This document shows, one piece after another, positions 15,831-22,783 of a DNA stretch of 22,783 nucleotides. The position numbers and the translations under genes were made by a program. The stretch is from JAFDBW01 sp963825575 (GTDB taxonomy: Bacteria > Desulfobacterota > Desulfuromonadia > Desulfuromonadales > BM103), in contig CAWGUB010000016.1 in NCBI GenBank assembly GCA_963825575.1, forward strand, positions 1-22,783, in the 5' to 3' direction. The first letter of the stretch is position 1; each line of letters opens with the position of its first letter. The notes under the pieces are model-generated. The model was not told the origin of the DNA, searched no databases, and saw nothing but the letters and a program-made list of their open reading frames with translations.

Positions 15831-15859
15831 AAGGCCGTACCTGAAGCAGGTACGGCCTT
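15831..15859. terminator. Bidirectional terminator
   Basis: Thirteen-base perfect stem (15831-15843 with 15847-15859) around a 3-base loop, flanked by A bases on the left and TTT on the right, so it can work both for the DUF3426 gene (plus) and the ferredoxin gene (minus). Confidence 0.88.
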
Positions 15860-15895
15860 TACTGTTTGAATCCAACCCTTAAATTACATTGATGC

Positions 15896-16066
15896 TCAGG
15901 GAGCCTCAATCGCGTCGACAGGACAGCTGTCAACACAAGCGCCACAGTCGGTACAGAGTTCTGCGTCAATCACATGCTTGTCGCCCTGCTCACTGATCGC
16001 GTCAACCGGACAGGTGTCTGTACACGCAGCGCAATTGATACACTCGTCGTTAATTGTGTAGGCCAT
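15896..16066 (-). CDS. 2[4Fe-4S] ferredoxin, 56 residues
   Basis: Small clostridial-type ferredoxin, a cytoplasmic low-potential electron carrier. Two complete cluster motifs are visible: Cys9-x2-Cys12-x2-Cys15-x3-Cys19-Pro and Cys38-x2-Cys41-x2-Cys44-x3-Cys48-Pro, each followed by Val-Asp-Ala-Ile, showing the family's internal duplication. Length (56) is exactly that of the clostridial type. ATG 16066 is preceded by AGGAGG at eight bases. Monocistronic, ending at the bidirectional terminator. In an acetate-using anaerobe it would serve 2-oxoacid oxidoreductases or similar enzymes; that partner is inferred. Confidence 0.95.
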   Translation of the reverse strand: MAYTINDECINCAACTDTCPVDAISEQGDKHVIDAELCTDCGACVDSCPVDAIEAP

Positions 16067-16269
16067 GGAAGTTTCCTCCTCTTGAAAAATTTGTGGGTAT
16101 CAAAACTTCCGGGGAGTTTACCGCAACTTGCCAATCCTGTCCAGCGCAAACAGCCAAACTTCCTACCCTGAAAAAACTTGCAATTTTGGCAACCATCCAT
16201 TAACCTTTCACAACATGTTTTACGCCTGCCAGGCCAGATAAAACCTGACTTAACTAAAATTTCAGCTTG

Positions 16270-16283
16270 GCTAAATTTTTAGC
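16270..16283. promoter_or_regulatory. Palindrome upstream of ackA
   Basis: Perfect inverted repeat GCTAAA-TT-TTTAGC, 67-80 bases before the ackA start, inside a strongly AT-rich promoter region. It may be an operator; no regulator is identified and chance is possible in such AT-rich sequence. Confidence 0.25.
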
Positions 16284-16349
16284 TTTAAAACAGTATTTTG
16301 TTTTTCAACTTAAAAAAAACTGTAAATCGGACATCTGGAGGAAAGAAAT

Positions 16350-17618
16350 ATGGATATTCTGGCCCTGAATTGCGGAAGTTCATCGGTAAAATACCAACTC
16401 TATGACTGGGAGAAGAAGGAGGTCATTGCCAAGGGCATGGTGGAACGTGTCACGATTGGCGATTCTTTCATCATCCATGAGGTCCCGGGGCGGGAAACCT
16501 ACCGCGAAGAATATGAATGCCCCGACCACCAGGTCGCTATTCACCTGATTATCAAGACCCTGACGGACAAGAAGTACGGTGTCGTCAGTGAAATCACCCA
16601 AATCTCTGCTGTCGGTCACCGCGTCGTACACGGTGGCGAAAAATTCACCTGCTCGGTCCAGATCGACAACAACGTCCTTCAGGCCATCAAGAATGTCCAG
16701 CACCTGGCGCCCCTGCACAACCCACCGAACATCTCCGGGATTGAAGCCGCCCAGTCAGTCCTGCCCGACGTTCCCCATATAGCCATCTTCGACACAGCCT
16801 TTCACCAGACCATGCCCGAGGCCGCCTACACTTATGCGGTCCCTTACGAATGGTACGAAAAACACGGTGTCCGACGCTACGGTTTTCACGGCACCAGCCA
16901 CCTGTACGTTTCAAAGCGTGCCGCCGTCATGCTGGGCAAGGATCCGAAAGACTGCAACCTCATCACCATGCATATCGGCAACGGCGTATCCCACGCAGCG
17001 ATCAAAAACGGCGTATCCGTCGACACATCAATGGGCCTGACCCCCCTGGAAGGGGCTGTCATGGGCACCCGCTGCGGAGACCTTGACCCGGCCATACCTG
17101 CCTTTATCATGGAGAAGGAAGGTCTGAGCCCGAAAGAGATCGACAGCGTTCTCAACAAGAAAGCCGGCATCCTGGGGATCACCGGTCAGTTTACTGACCG
17201 CCGGGACGTCATTGAAGGTGCTGAAGACGGCAGCTGTCCGCGATGCCAACTGGCACTGGATGTCGAGGCCTATCGATTGAAGAAATATATCGGCTCTTAT
17301 GCCGCAGCAACCGGAGGCATCGATGCCGTGGTGTTCACTGCCGGTGTTGGTGAAATGGGTTGGCTGATTCGCGAGAGTGCGCTGGAAGGACTCGAGTTTA
17401 TGGGGATCATCCTGGATAAGGAGAAAAACCGCAACACCATGACCCGTAAGGAAGAAAACGTGATCACCACGCCGGATTCTCCGGTAAAGGTCTTTGTCAT
17501 TCCGACCGACGAGGAACTTGTCTTCACCGAAGACGTGGTCGCCATCCTGGAAGGGACCTACACGGACCACATGAACTTCAAATACAGCTTCTCTTCAAAC
17601 GATTTCCAGCGCAAATAG
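16350..17618 (+). CDS. ackA: Acetate kinase
   Basis: Cytoplasmic enzyme of 422 residues that interconverts acetate + ATP and acetyl phosphate + ADP; with Pta it links acetate to acetyl-CoA. Family motifs are clear: Asn-Cys-Gly-Ser-Ser-Ser-Val-Lys at residue 7, Gly-His-Arg-Val-Val-His-Gly-Gly near 90, Phe-Asp-Thr-Ala-Phe-His-Gln-Thr-Met-Pro near 148 with the catalytic Asp, Tyr-Gly-Phe-His-Gly-Thr-Ser-His near 176, and Thr-Ala-Gly-Val-Gly-Glu near 330. It is about 20 residues longer than usual at the C-terminus. GGAGG lies eight bases before ATG 16350. Unlike the common ackA-pta operon, pta lies about 2.3 kb away on the opposite strand. Confidence 0.97.
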   Translation: MDILALNCGSSSVKYQLYDWEKKEVIAKGMVERVTIGDSFIIHEVPGRETYREEYECPDHQVAIHLIIKTLTDKKYGVVSEITQISAVGHRVVHGGEKFTCSVQIDNNVLQAIKNVQHLAPLHNPPNISGIEAAQSVLPDVPHIAIFDTAFHQTMPEAAYTYAVPYEWYEKHGVRRYGFHGTSHLYVSKRAAVMLGKDPKDCNLITMHIGNGVSHAAIKNGVSVDTSMGLTPLEGAVMGTRCGDLDPAIPAFIMEKEGLSPKEIDSVLNKKAGILGITGQFTDRRDVIEGAEDGSCPRCQLALDVEAYRLKKYIGSYAAATGGIDAVVFTAGVGEMGWLIRESALEGLEFMGIILDKEKNRNTMTRKEENVITTPDSPVKVFVIPTDEELVFTEDVVAILEGTYTDHMNFKYSFSSNDFQRK

Positions 17619-17645
17619 CAGATGCACTTAGACCAGCAAACGGGG

Positions 17646-17672
17646 AAAGGCCAGGGGTTTCCCCTGGCCTTT
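17646..17672. terminator. Terminator between ackA and the coiled-coil gene
   Basis: Perfect 12-base stem AAAGGCCAGGGG/CCCCTGGCCTTT with a 3-base loop, 28 bases after the ackA stop and 30 bases beyond the end of the convergent minus-strand gene. Flanking T/A bases on both sides allow use in both directions. Confidence 0.85.
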
Positions 17673-17701
17673 CCTCGTTCCGACCTGACTGAACGCTATA
17701 C

Positions 17702-19807
17702 TCATTTTTCCAGGAAATAGCTTCCCAAGCTGCTGGAGATGTACTCTTCCGGCATTTCTTCCATTTCAAACCCACTGTTCTTGAGAAACCTCAACCCTTC
17801 ATCGATGGCGTTTTGCAACAGGGCTTCGTTTGCCGGGGGGGCAGCAGGAACATAGACAAGCGTATGTTTATTTTGCTTGAGACGGAAGAGCATGAACAGC
17901 TTCTTCAGATTATCCTTCCTCAGTACAACCAGGAAAGCCATACAATATTGTGATGGGTAACCTTCCAGGGAAATCTGCACGTTAAAAACCGTCTCCCATA
18001 CCCTGACTATATGCTTTTTAGATTTGCAGGGTAACCCCTCGAGGTCCCAGTCAGGGTGGAAGAAAGCCGCCTTGTTCGGTGCTGGTCGCAATTCGTGAGG
18101 CAGCGGCTTTTTCGATTTGGCTGGCTTACTGCTTTCTCTCACTTCAACAGCTTCAGACTCGGCAAAAGTGGCAACATTCTTGTTCAACGCCTTCTTTCCT
18201 GTCGAGCCTGGCCTGTCAGCCAACTTCTTTTCAGCTGTTGCGACTTCTTCCGCAAGTTCCTCTTGCCGGGCGCGTTCCTGCGCGAGCTGTTCCTTGATCA
18301 GCGCAACTTCTTCTGTAAGCTCGAGCAGCTTCCGGTCTTCCTCCGGTTTTTCTGTGGCGTGACGTTCAGGGGCATTTTCTGTTTCCTTGACCATCTGCTC
18401 GAGTGAGTCAATTACCTTGTGGGCCTGTTCGAGATCACGTTCCAGGTCTTCTTTCCCTGCCTGCTCTTCACGCAACCGGCGTTCCAGGTTCTCCAGTTCG
18501 TCTTTCATGGAGGCTTTCTGTTCACCGTCATGCGTCATTTCATCCGTGGCAGCAGAAGCCTCATCCCTGGCCTTTTCAAGGGTCTCTTCAAGGTCCCGAA
18601 TGCGCCTGACGTCTTCGGTCGCGCTTTTTTCCAGGCGTCTGCGCATAGTGCATTCGCGCAGTCGATCCTCACGGAGATCGCGCATTTCACCTTCCAGCTG
18701 TTCAAGTTGTGCCTGAAGGGCATCGGCATCCTTGTCTGCTGTGCCTGTCCGAGTATCCTGCTGGCTAAATCCCCGGAGCTCTTCTTCGAGCTCACTGATG
18801 CGACCTTCTGCGCCTTTGAAAGAGGTTTCCACCTGACTCCTCAAGGCCCGTTCTTGTGCCAGCTGATCAAAGCTGTCCGCCAGCATTTTCCCGGCTTTTT
18901 GCAAACTGTCATCGAGCGCCGCAATCTGCTTCTGGGCTGACTTGACATCCGTGATAAACTGCTCCTGTTTGTCACGTTCTTTTGCAACCTCATCGGACAC
19001 CAGCGTCAACTGGTCCTCAAGTTCTTTAATTCGCCTCTGCAACACAACAATTCTGCGTTTCTGTTTAATTTCACCTGCTGACCGGGTCTCAACATCGATG
19101 AGAATTTCTTCGAGTTCCTGAATACGTTTCTCGGCAGCGGCGGTAATCGACTCGCTTACCTCCCGCTGCTTGCGCTCCTGGTCGACCAAGCCTTCCGCAA
19201 CCTCCAGCTTGGCCGTCAGGTCCCTGACCTGCGCCATCATCGCCTCGCCATCCGCGTCACGCTCTTGTGCGGGAGACAGGGTCTCAATCATGAGCTGTCG
19301 TAGCTCTGCAATCCGCTCGTCCAGGCGTTTTTCAGCGCCGAGTTTGAGGGCGGCTTTCCTGCCGGCGGCACTAGTCGGGTTTGTCTCGACCGTATCCTGC
19401 AGCTCGGTCAGCAACCGGGCTCTTTCATTCCTCTGCTTGCGTGCCTCGGCAGGCGACGCGAGCCCTGGAACATCCCTCAGGACAACTTCAAGCATAGCCG
19501 GGCTGAGCCTGAGGTTGTACTCATCAAGCTGGTACCCCAGGCTGGCAAGTACATCATGTGCATGTTGCCACGCAGAAACTTCTCCGGGGCTTTTGACAGA
19601 AAAAATAAGGGCTTTTTTCAGTGCCTTGTCATGAAACGTAACGTAACAACGTGATTGGGAATTATCCTGAAAATCGCAAAGGACGGCGTGAACGTCGAAG
19701 CCACTTCCATCGGCATCACCAAAAGTGACGGAATCTCTGGATCGACAGAGACGGTTGATACTGTCGACTTCCACTTCAAGAAAGCCTTCAGCTTCGTAGA
19801 GGAGCAT
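17702..19807 (-). CDS. Large coiled-coil protein of unknown function
   Basis: I cannot name this 701-residue protein. Residues about 1-125 form a globular N-terminal domain (mixed alpha/beta composition, several aromatic residues, three Cys). Residues about 125-545 are almost continuous heptad-like helix rich in Glu, Lys, Arg, Gln and Leu, a long coiled coil. A Lys/Ser/Pro linker (about 545-575) leads to a second globular domain (about 580-701) with Phe-Phe-His-Pro-Asp-Trp-Asp-Leu near its start. No signal peptide or membrane segment, so it is probably cytoplasmic and dimeric or filamentous. ATG 19807 has a G-rich ribosome site (GGGGGG) about six bases upstream. It lies 129 bases downstream of pta on the same strand, with a weak terminator between them. 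Confidence 0.8.
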   Translation of the reverse strand: MLLYEAEGFLEVEVDSINRLCRSRDSVTFGDADGSGFDVHAVLCDFQDNSQSRCYVTFHDKALKKALIFSVKSPGEVSAWQHAHDVLASLGYQLDEYNLRLSPAMLEVVLRDVPGLASPAEARKQRNERARLLTELQDTVETNPTSAAGRKAALKLGAEKRLDERIAELRQLMIETLSPAQERDADGEAMMAQVRDLTAKLEVAEGLVDQERKQREVSESITAAAEKRIQELEEILIDVETRSAGEIKQKRRIVVLQRRIKELEDQLTLVSDEVAKERDKQEQFITDVKSAQKQIAALDDSLQKAGKMLADSFDQLAQERALRSQVETSFKGAEGRISELEEELRGFSQQDTRTGTADKDADALQAQLEQLEGEMRDLREDRLRECTMRRRLEKSATEDVRRIRDLEETLEKARDEASAATDEMTHDGEQKASMKDELENLERRLREEQAGKEDLERDLEQAHKVIDSLEQMVKETENAPERHATEKPEEDRKLLELTEEVALIKEQLAQERARQEELAEEVATAEKKLADRPGSTGKKALNKNVATFAESEAVEVRESSKPAKSKKPLPHELRPAPNKAAFFHPDWDLEGLPCKSKKHIVRVWETVFNVQISLEGYPSQYCMAFLVVLRKDNLKKLFMLFRLKQNKHTLVYVPAAPPANEALLQNAIDEGLRFLKNSGFEMEEMPEEYISSSLGSYFLEK

Positions 19808-19866
19808 ACATTTCCCCCCGGAAACGCAATTCGGATAATTTTAGTTATATTAAAAACAAGAAATCA

Positions 19867-19889
19867 GGGCTGATGCGCAACACCAGCCC
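19867..19889 (-). terminator. Terminator after pta
   Basis: On the minus strand a stem GGGCTGGTG/CATCAGCCC (one G-T pair) with the loop TTGCG, then a T-rich tail (TGATTTCTTGTTTTT). It lies 47 bases after the pta stop and before the coiled-coil gene, so read-through into that gene would be partial. Confidence 0.55.
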
Positions 19890-19935
19890 CAATTTACATT
19901 AAAAGATGTGGCAATACAAACAGAACGCCTGGGAA

Positions 19936-20937
19936 TCAGCCTTGTGCCTGGACTGCTGTAATTGCCGATACGGACACAATGTCGTCAACGGAACAGCCAC
20001 GCGAGAGATCGTTGACCGGCTTGGCGAGGCCCTGGACGATCGGCCCGACCGCTTCGGCGCCGGCGACGCGCTCGACCAACTTGTAGCCGATATTGCCAGC
20101 ATCGAGATCGGGGAAGATCAGGGTGTTTGCCTTGCCGGCAACGGCAGAGCCCGGGGCTTTCTTCTCACCAACCTTGGGAAGCAGTGCGGCATCCGCCTGC
20201 AGCTCGCCATCGATTTGCAGGTTCGGGTCAATTTTTTTGGCAATCTCAAGGGCTTCGAGGACCTTGTCGCAATCTTCGTGACTGGCGCTGCCTTTGGTGG
20301 AAAAAGAGAGCATTGCGACGCGGGCGTCAACGCCGAGGAAGCTCTTGCAGCTGCTCGCAGTGGAGACAGCGATCTCGGCCAGGGCCTGGGCATTCGGGTT
20401 CGGGTTGACAGCACAATCGGCGAAACAGAGCACGCCGTTTTCACCAAAGTCGGGGTTCTTGGTCACCATCAAAAACACCGAAGACACCGTCTTCATGCCA
20501 GGGGCAGTACCAATCACCTGGAAAGCAGCACGCAACACGTCGCCGGTGGTGTTGTAGGCACCGGCAACCATGCCCCCGGCATCACCTTTGTGGACCATCA
20601 TGGCACCGAAGAAAAGGTTGTCTTCACCGGTCAGGGTTTCGCGGGCCTGTTCGGGGGTCAAGCCCTTCTTCTGACGCAGCTTGACCAACTCAGCGACATA
20701 ATTGTCAAGGCTGGCGGCACTCTTTGGATCAATAAGCTCGACACCGGCGAGGGAGACCCCCAGTTCACCGGCCCTGGCTTCAAGAGTGGCAGCGTCACCG
20801 AGCAGGACAACTTTTGCCAGGTTGTCACCGGTAATCAGTTCGGCGGCCTGGATCATGCGGTCATCATAACTTTCAGGAAGCACTACAGTCTGGAGACTGG
20901 TGCGGGCTTTTGCCTTGATCTGGTCAACGAGATGCAT
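19936..20937 (-). CDS. pta: Phosphate acetyltransferase
   Basis: Cytoplasmic enzyme of 333 residues that exchanges acetyl-CoA + phosphate with acetyl phosphate + CoA, partner of acetate kinase. It is the short single-domain type without the N-terminal regulatory domains. Family segments seen: Val-Val-Leu-Pro-Glu-Ser-Tyr-Asp-Asp-Arg near residue 17, Phe-Phe-Gly-Ala-Met-Met-Val-His-Lys-Gly-Asp-Ala-Asp/Gly-Gly near 120, Met-Leu-Ser-Phe-Ser-Thr-Lys-Gly-Ser-Ala near 210, and Ile-Phe-Pro-Asp-Leu-Asp-Ala-Gly-Asn-Ile-Gly-Tyr-Lys near 280. ATG 20937 is preferred because AAGGAGG lies eight bases before it; ATG at 20943 is too close to that site, and the TTG at 20955 contains it. Confidence 0.96.
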   Translation of the reverse strand: MHLVDQIKAKARTSLQTVVLPESYDDRMIQAAELITGDNLAKVVLLGDAATLEARAGELGVSLAGVELIDPKSAASLDNYVAELVKLRQKKGLTPEQARETLTGEDNLFFGAMMVHKGDAGGMVAGAYNTTGDVLRAAFQVIGTAPGMKTVSSVFLMVTKNPDFGENGVLCFADCAVNPNPNAQALAEIAVSTASSCKSFLGVDARVAMLSFSTKGSASHEDCDKVLEALEIAKKIDPNLQIDGELQADAALLPKVGEKKAPGSAVAGKANTLIFPDLDAGNIGYKLVERVAGAEAVGPIVQGLAKPVNDLSRGCSVDDIVSVSAITAVQAQG

Positions 20938-21074
20938 CGACATTTCCTCCTTCAAACAGGGTTTTATTAAAGACCAAGAATATACCGGATGACCTGTTAA
21001 CCGTCAACTTATTTCCCCTCGTAAATTGCAGGCTGCAGGCCTATTCGATACTGGTAGTTCCCCTCCGCTTGTAA

Positions 21075-21080
21075 TATAAT
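21075..21080 (+). promoter_or_regulatory. Possible -10 box of the TonB-family gene
   Basis: A perfect TATAAT hexamer 26 bases before the ATG at 21106; the -35 region (about 21052-21057) does not match consensus. The short leader has no Shine-Dalgarno sequence. Confidence 0.35.
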
Positions 21081-21105
21081 TACTCGTTTATAAATCATTA
21101 ATGCC

Positions 21106-22008
21106 ATGACCACTGAGCAACGACAAGATATCATAATCACAGGGTTTATCCTGTTATCCCTGCTTTTACACCTGCTTTTGCTGCTGGTGCCGAAAGACAG
21201 GTTGTTTCCGGTAGAGATTGCACCACCGCCGGTTTATGTTGAGGTTCGCCCTCCCCAACCACGTGACCGGGAACTCGATCTGCCGATCCGGAAAGAGCTG
21301 GAAAAACCTCGTCAGAAACCGGCCGAACGCCTCGCTGAAAAGGATCAGGTCGTAGAGAAGGAGACCGCCCCGGAGGGACAGGACACCGAGGATCGTGAGA
21401 AGGTCGTCCGCGCTCCCGAACAGGTGCAGAAAATCCCGCAGCCAACGCCGCCACAACCTGAACCGAGGCTGGAGAAAGCCCCGGCCGATAAATCTGACCA
21501 GACACTGCCGGAGACCGCTGAGGCTCTCAGGCGGCAGAGAACCGAGCCCTCCCCCAGTGTTCCAGACCTGCAAACCCTCACCCAGATTTCACCTCAGGCC
21601 ATGGCACAAATAGAAAGTGACTGGCGACGGAAATATCGCAAGGACATCGAAAAGGGCGATACCGTCTGGATGGACACTCAGCAGGACCTGCTGATCTCCT
21701 TCATGCGCCGCTTCCGTAACAACATTTACGGGGTATGGAACTACCCAGAATCTGCCAGAACTCGCAACCAGCAGGGATCCTGCCTGATTCGCGTCACGGT
21801 CGATCGTGACGGCAACGTCACCGATGTTATACTGATGGAGAGCTCCGGCTATCGCGTCCTCGACGACGAAGCGATACGCGCCGTACGGCAGGGTGCCACC
21901 TATGGGCCACTGCCAAGGGCCTACCCAAATGAGTACCTGCACATCATGGGCTTATTCAATTACAGTCTCGGTGGCAGCAGTAACTACCAGCGCCGTTCCC
22001 TCTATTAG
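21106..22008 (+). CDS. TonB-family energy-transducer protein
   Basis: 300-residue envelope protein with TonB architecture: a short cytoplasmic N-terminus, one membrane helix (about 10-27), a long periplasmic Pro/Glu/Lys/Arg-rich region (about 35-165), and a C-terminal TonB domain (about 205-285) with Tyr-Pro-Glu-Ser-Ala, Val-Thr-Val-Asp-Arg-Asp-Gly-Asn-Val-Thr-Asp-Val and Leu-Asp-Asp-Glu-Ala-Ile-Arg-Ala-Val. TonB proteins pass proton-motive energy from ExbB/ExbD to outer-membrane receptors; no exbB, exbD or receptor gene lies nearby, so the partner is unknown and it may instead be a TonB/TolA-like paralogue. The start lies in a divergent region with pta and has no clear ribosome site. Confidence 0.85.
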   Translation: MTTEQRQDIIITGFILLSLLLHLLLLLVPKDRLFPVEIAPPPVYVEVRPPQPRDRELDLPIRKELEKPRQKPAERLAEKDQVVEKETAPEGQDTEDREKVVRAPEQVQKIPQPTPPQPEPRLEKAPADKSDQTLPETAEALRRQRTEPSPSVPDLQTLTQISPQAMAQIESDWRRKYRKDIEKGDTVWMDTQQDLLISFMRRFRNNIYGVWNYPESARTRNQQGSCLIRVTVDRDGNVTDVILMESSGYRVLDDEAIRAVRQGATYGPLPRAYPNEYLHIMGLFNYSLGGSSNYQRRSLY

Positions 22009-22148
22009 GGACCATCCCCCCCTTACAACTTGAGATGGAGACTTGCTCCGGCACTAGCCGATAACATATAGTTGGAAATATAAGACGATTATTGTCAGAA
22101 TCCTAGCCAGAAGGTCCGACAGAGGAATCTTCTCGCTTGAAAGGTTAA

Positions 22149-22616
22149 ATGATGCTCCGATTATTGATATTGACAACACTGACGGTCGGACTGGTGACGC
22201 CGCTGGTCTCCCAAGTATTGGCAGGCGACCGGCAGTTGCCTCCGGTTCATGTCTACAAGGCCCCTGGCTGAGGCTGCGGCGGCGGTTGGAGCAAGCACCT
22301 GGAAGACGTCGGCTTTATCGTACAGACGGAAGAGAGCCCGAGGCTCGCCGAGATAAAAGCCCACTACAAAATCCCGTTGCAGGCCCAATCCTGCCATACA
22401 GCCATCGTTGATGGCTACGTTGTTGAAGGCCATGTCCCGAAAGATGAGATCCTGCGGATGCTCAGAGAAAAACCTGACATCATCGGCCTGAGTGTGCCTG
22501 GTATGCCGATCGGCTCCCCCGGCATGGAAATGCCCGGCAGAGCCGCAGACCCTTACCAGGTTCTGGCGTTGGGCAAGGATGGCAGTGTCACGGTTTACGC
22601 CAGCTATCCGAAGTAG
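22149..22616 (+). CDS. Putative selenoprotein of the DUF411 family (in-frame TGA = Sec)
   Basis: 155-codon exported protein if TGA 22269-22271 is read as selenocysteine. Residues 1-26 are a signal peptide. Then come Val-Tyr-Lys-Ala-Pro-Gly-[TGA41]-Gly-Cys43-Gly-Gly-Gly-Trp; in ordinary DUF411 proteins this place reads Pro-x-Cys-Gly-Cys-Cys-x-x-Trp, so the TGA sits on the first Cys. The rest of the family pattern is intact: Ser-Cys-His-Thr-Ala, Gly-Tyr-Val-Val-Glu-Gly-His-Val-Pro, Lys-Pro-Asp-Ile-Ile-Gly-Leu, and Val-Pro-Gly-Met-Pro-Ile-Gly-Ser-Pro-Gly-Met. AAAGG precedes ATG 22149 by about six bases (a second ATG is at 22152). DUF411 has no proven function; a thiol or metal role is likely. 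The alternative is a pseudogene caused by a TGC to TGA change. Gene finders would report only the part after the TGA (from about 22377). Confidence 0.8.
22269..22299 (+). promoter_or_regulatory. SECIS-like hairpin after the in-frame TGA
   Basis: Twelve bases after the TGA, bases 22284-22299 can fold as GGU-(bulged U)-G paired with CACC around the loop GAGCAAG. E. coli fdhF has its SECIS stem about 11 bases after UGA, also beginning GGUU with a bulged U. The loop begins 17 bases after the TGA and starts with G, within the known bacterial range. The stem is short (four pairs), so this is suggestive only. Confidence 0.45.
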
Positions 22617-22636
22617 AGTCACGATGAAAAACAGCA

Positions 22637-22664
22637 GAGGGCCGGTCAATAATGACCGGCCCTC
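22637..22664. terminator. Hairpin after the DUF411 gene
   Basis: Perfect 12-base stem (22637-22648 with 22653-22664) and 4-base loop, 21 bases after the stop codon. No T tract follows, so it may be a terminator of the non-canonical type or an RNA-stabilising element. Confidence 0.55.
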
Positions 22665-22703
22665 AGGCTACTGACAAAGTTCGGTCAGAATTCATGATAG
22701 CGA

Positions 22704-22730
22704 GGGCAACAGATGGTTAATCTGTTGCCC
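22704..22730. terminator. Second hairpin after the DUF411 gene
   Basis: Perfect 11-base stem GGGCAACAGAT/ATCTGTTGCCC with a 5-base loop, followed by a weakly T-rich stretch (TAATTGCTTTAT). It could end the DUF411 transcript or one arriving from beyond the window. Confidence 0.5.
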
Positions 22731-22756
22731 TAATTGCTTTATATTTAAAACCAGAA

Positions 22757-22778
22757 CCGGCGGGTCGCGTCCCGCCGG
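22757..22778. repeat. Third hairpin at the right edge
   Basis: GC-rich inverted repeat CCGGCGGG/CCCGCCGG around TCGCGT, ending five bases before the window edge. What follows it is not visible, so a terminator cannot be judged. Confidence 0.45.
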
Positions 22779-22783
22779 ACGCC

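Noticed and set aside
17028..17570. Minus-strand frame of 180 codons opposite ackA
   Set aside because: Antisense to the conserved acetate kinase core; no family resemblance.
19906..20970. Plus-strand frame of 354 codons opposite pta
   Set aside because: Fully antisense to an unmistakable phosphate acetyltransferase gene; the protein has no family resemblance.

Overview
The window reads as a chromosomal segment of an anaerobic, respiring Gram-negative bacterium, most likely a marine or brackish member of the Desulfuromonadales (Desulfuromonas/Geobacter relatives). The reasons are a Rieske/cytochrome b complex whose cytochrome c partner is a membrane-anchored pentaheme protein, an MJ0042 zinc-finger/DUF3426 protein, a TonB-type protein, a small 2[4Fe-4S] ferredoxin, separated acetate kinase and phosphate acetyltransferase genes, a Na+/H+ antiporter, and an apparent selenoprotein. 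The taxonomic call is an inference from gene content; no rRNA is present.

Layout. 1-1408: a gene-poor left edge and a UspE-like tandem universal stress protein on the minus strand. 1774-7228: a complete seven-gene Mrp/Mnh antiporter operon (mnhA-G, plus strand) with mostly 4-base ATGA overlaps. 7229-9995: a visibly more AT-rich stretch with a 63-residue helical protein (minus), a cardiolipin synthase (plus) with repeats in front of it, and a 583-base gene-free region holding a dense cluster of TGTCA pentamers. 9996-10072: tRNA-Arg(CCG), minus strand, with promoter and terminator. 10226-13366: on the minus strand a DUF1573 protein, then a Rieske - cytochrome b - pentaheme cytochrome c operon (quinol oxidation). 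13513-15805: hypoxanthine phosphoribosyltransferase, apparently with almost no leader, and an MJ0042/DUF3426 membrane protein with a long acidic repeat region. 15896-16066: a 56-residue ferredoxin (minus), too short for most gene finders. 16350-20937: ackA (plus), a 701-residue coiled-coil protein (minus) and pta (minus). 21106-22008: a TonB-family protein. 22149-22616: a secreted DUF411 protein interrupted by one in-frame TGA, followed by three strong hairpins.

Working together: Pta and AckA interconvert acetyl-CoA and acetate with ATP; the Rieske/b/c5 complex moves electrons from quinol to periplasmic cytochromes; the Mnh complex exchanges Na+ for protons across the same membrane; UspE-like and cardiolipin synthase genes beside it suit an envelope or salt-stress neighbourhood.

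The most interesting signal is at 22149-22616. The in-frame TGA (22269-22271) falls exactly where DUF411 proteins carry the first Cys of their Cys-Gly-Cys-Cys motif, the family signature continues intact for over 110 codons after it, and a small hairpin starts 12 bases after the TGA as in bacterial SECIS elements. I read it as a selenocysteine-containing DUF411 protein. A second oddity is the start of mnhD, whose conserved N-terminal helix is out of frame with the ATG that overlaps mnhC.
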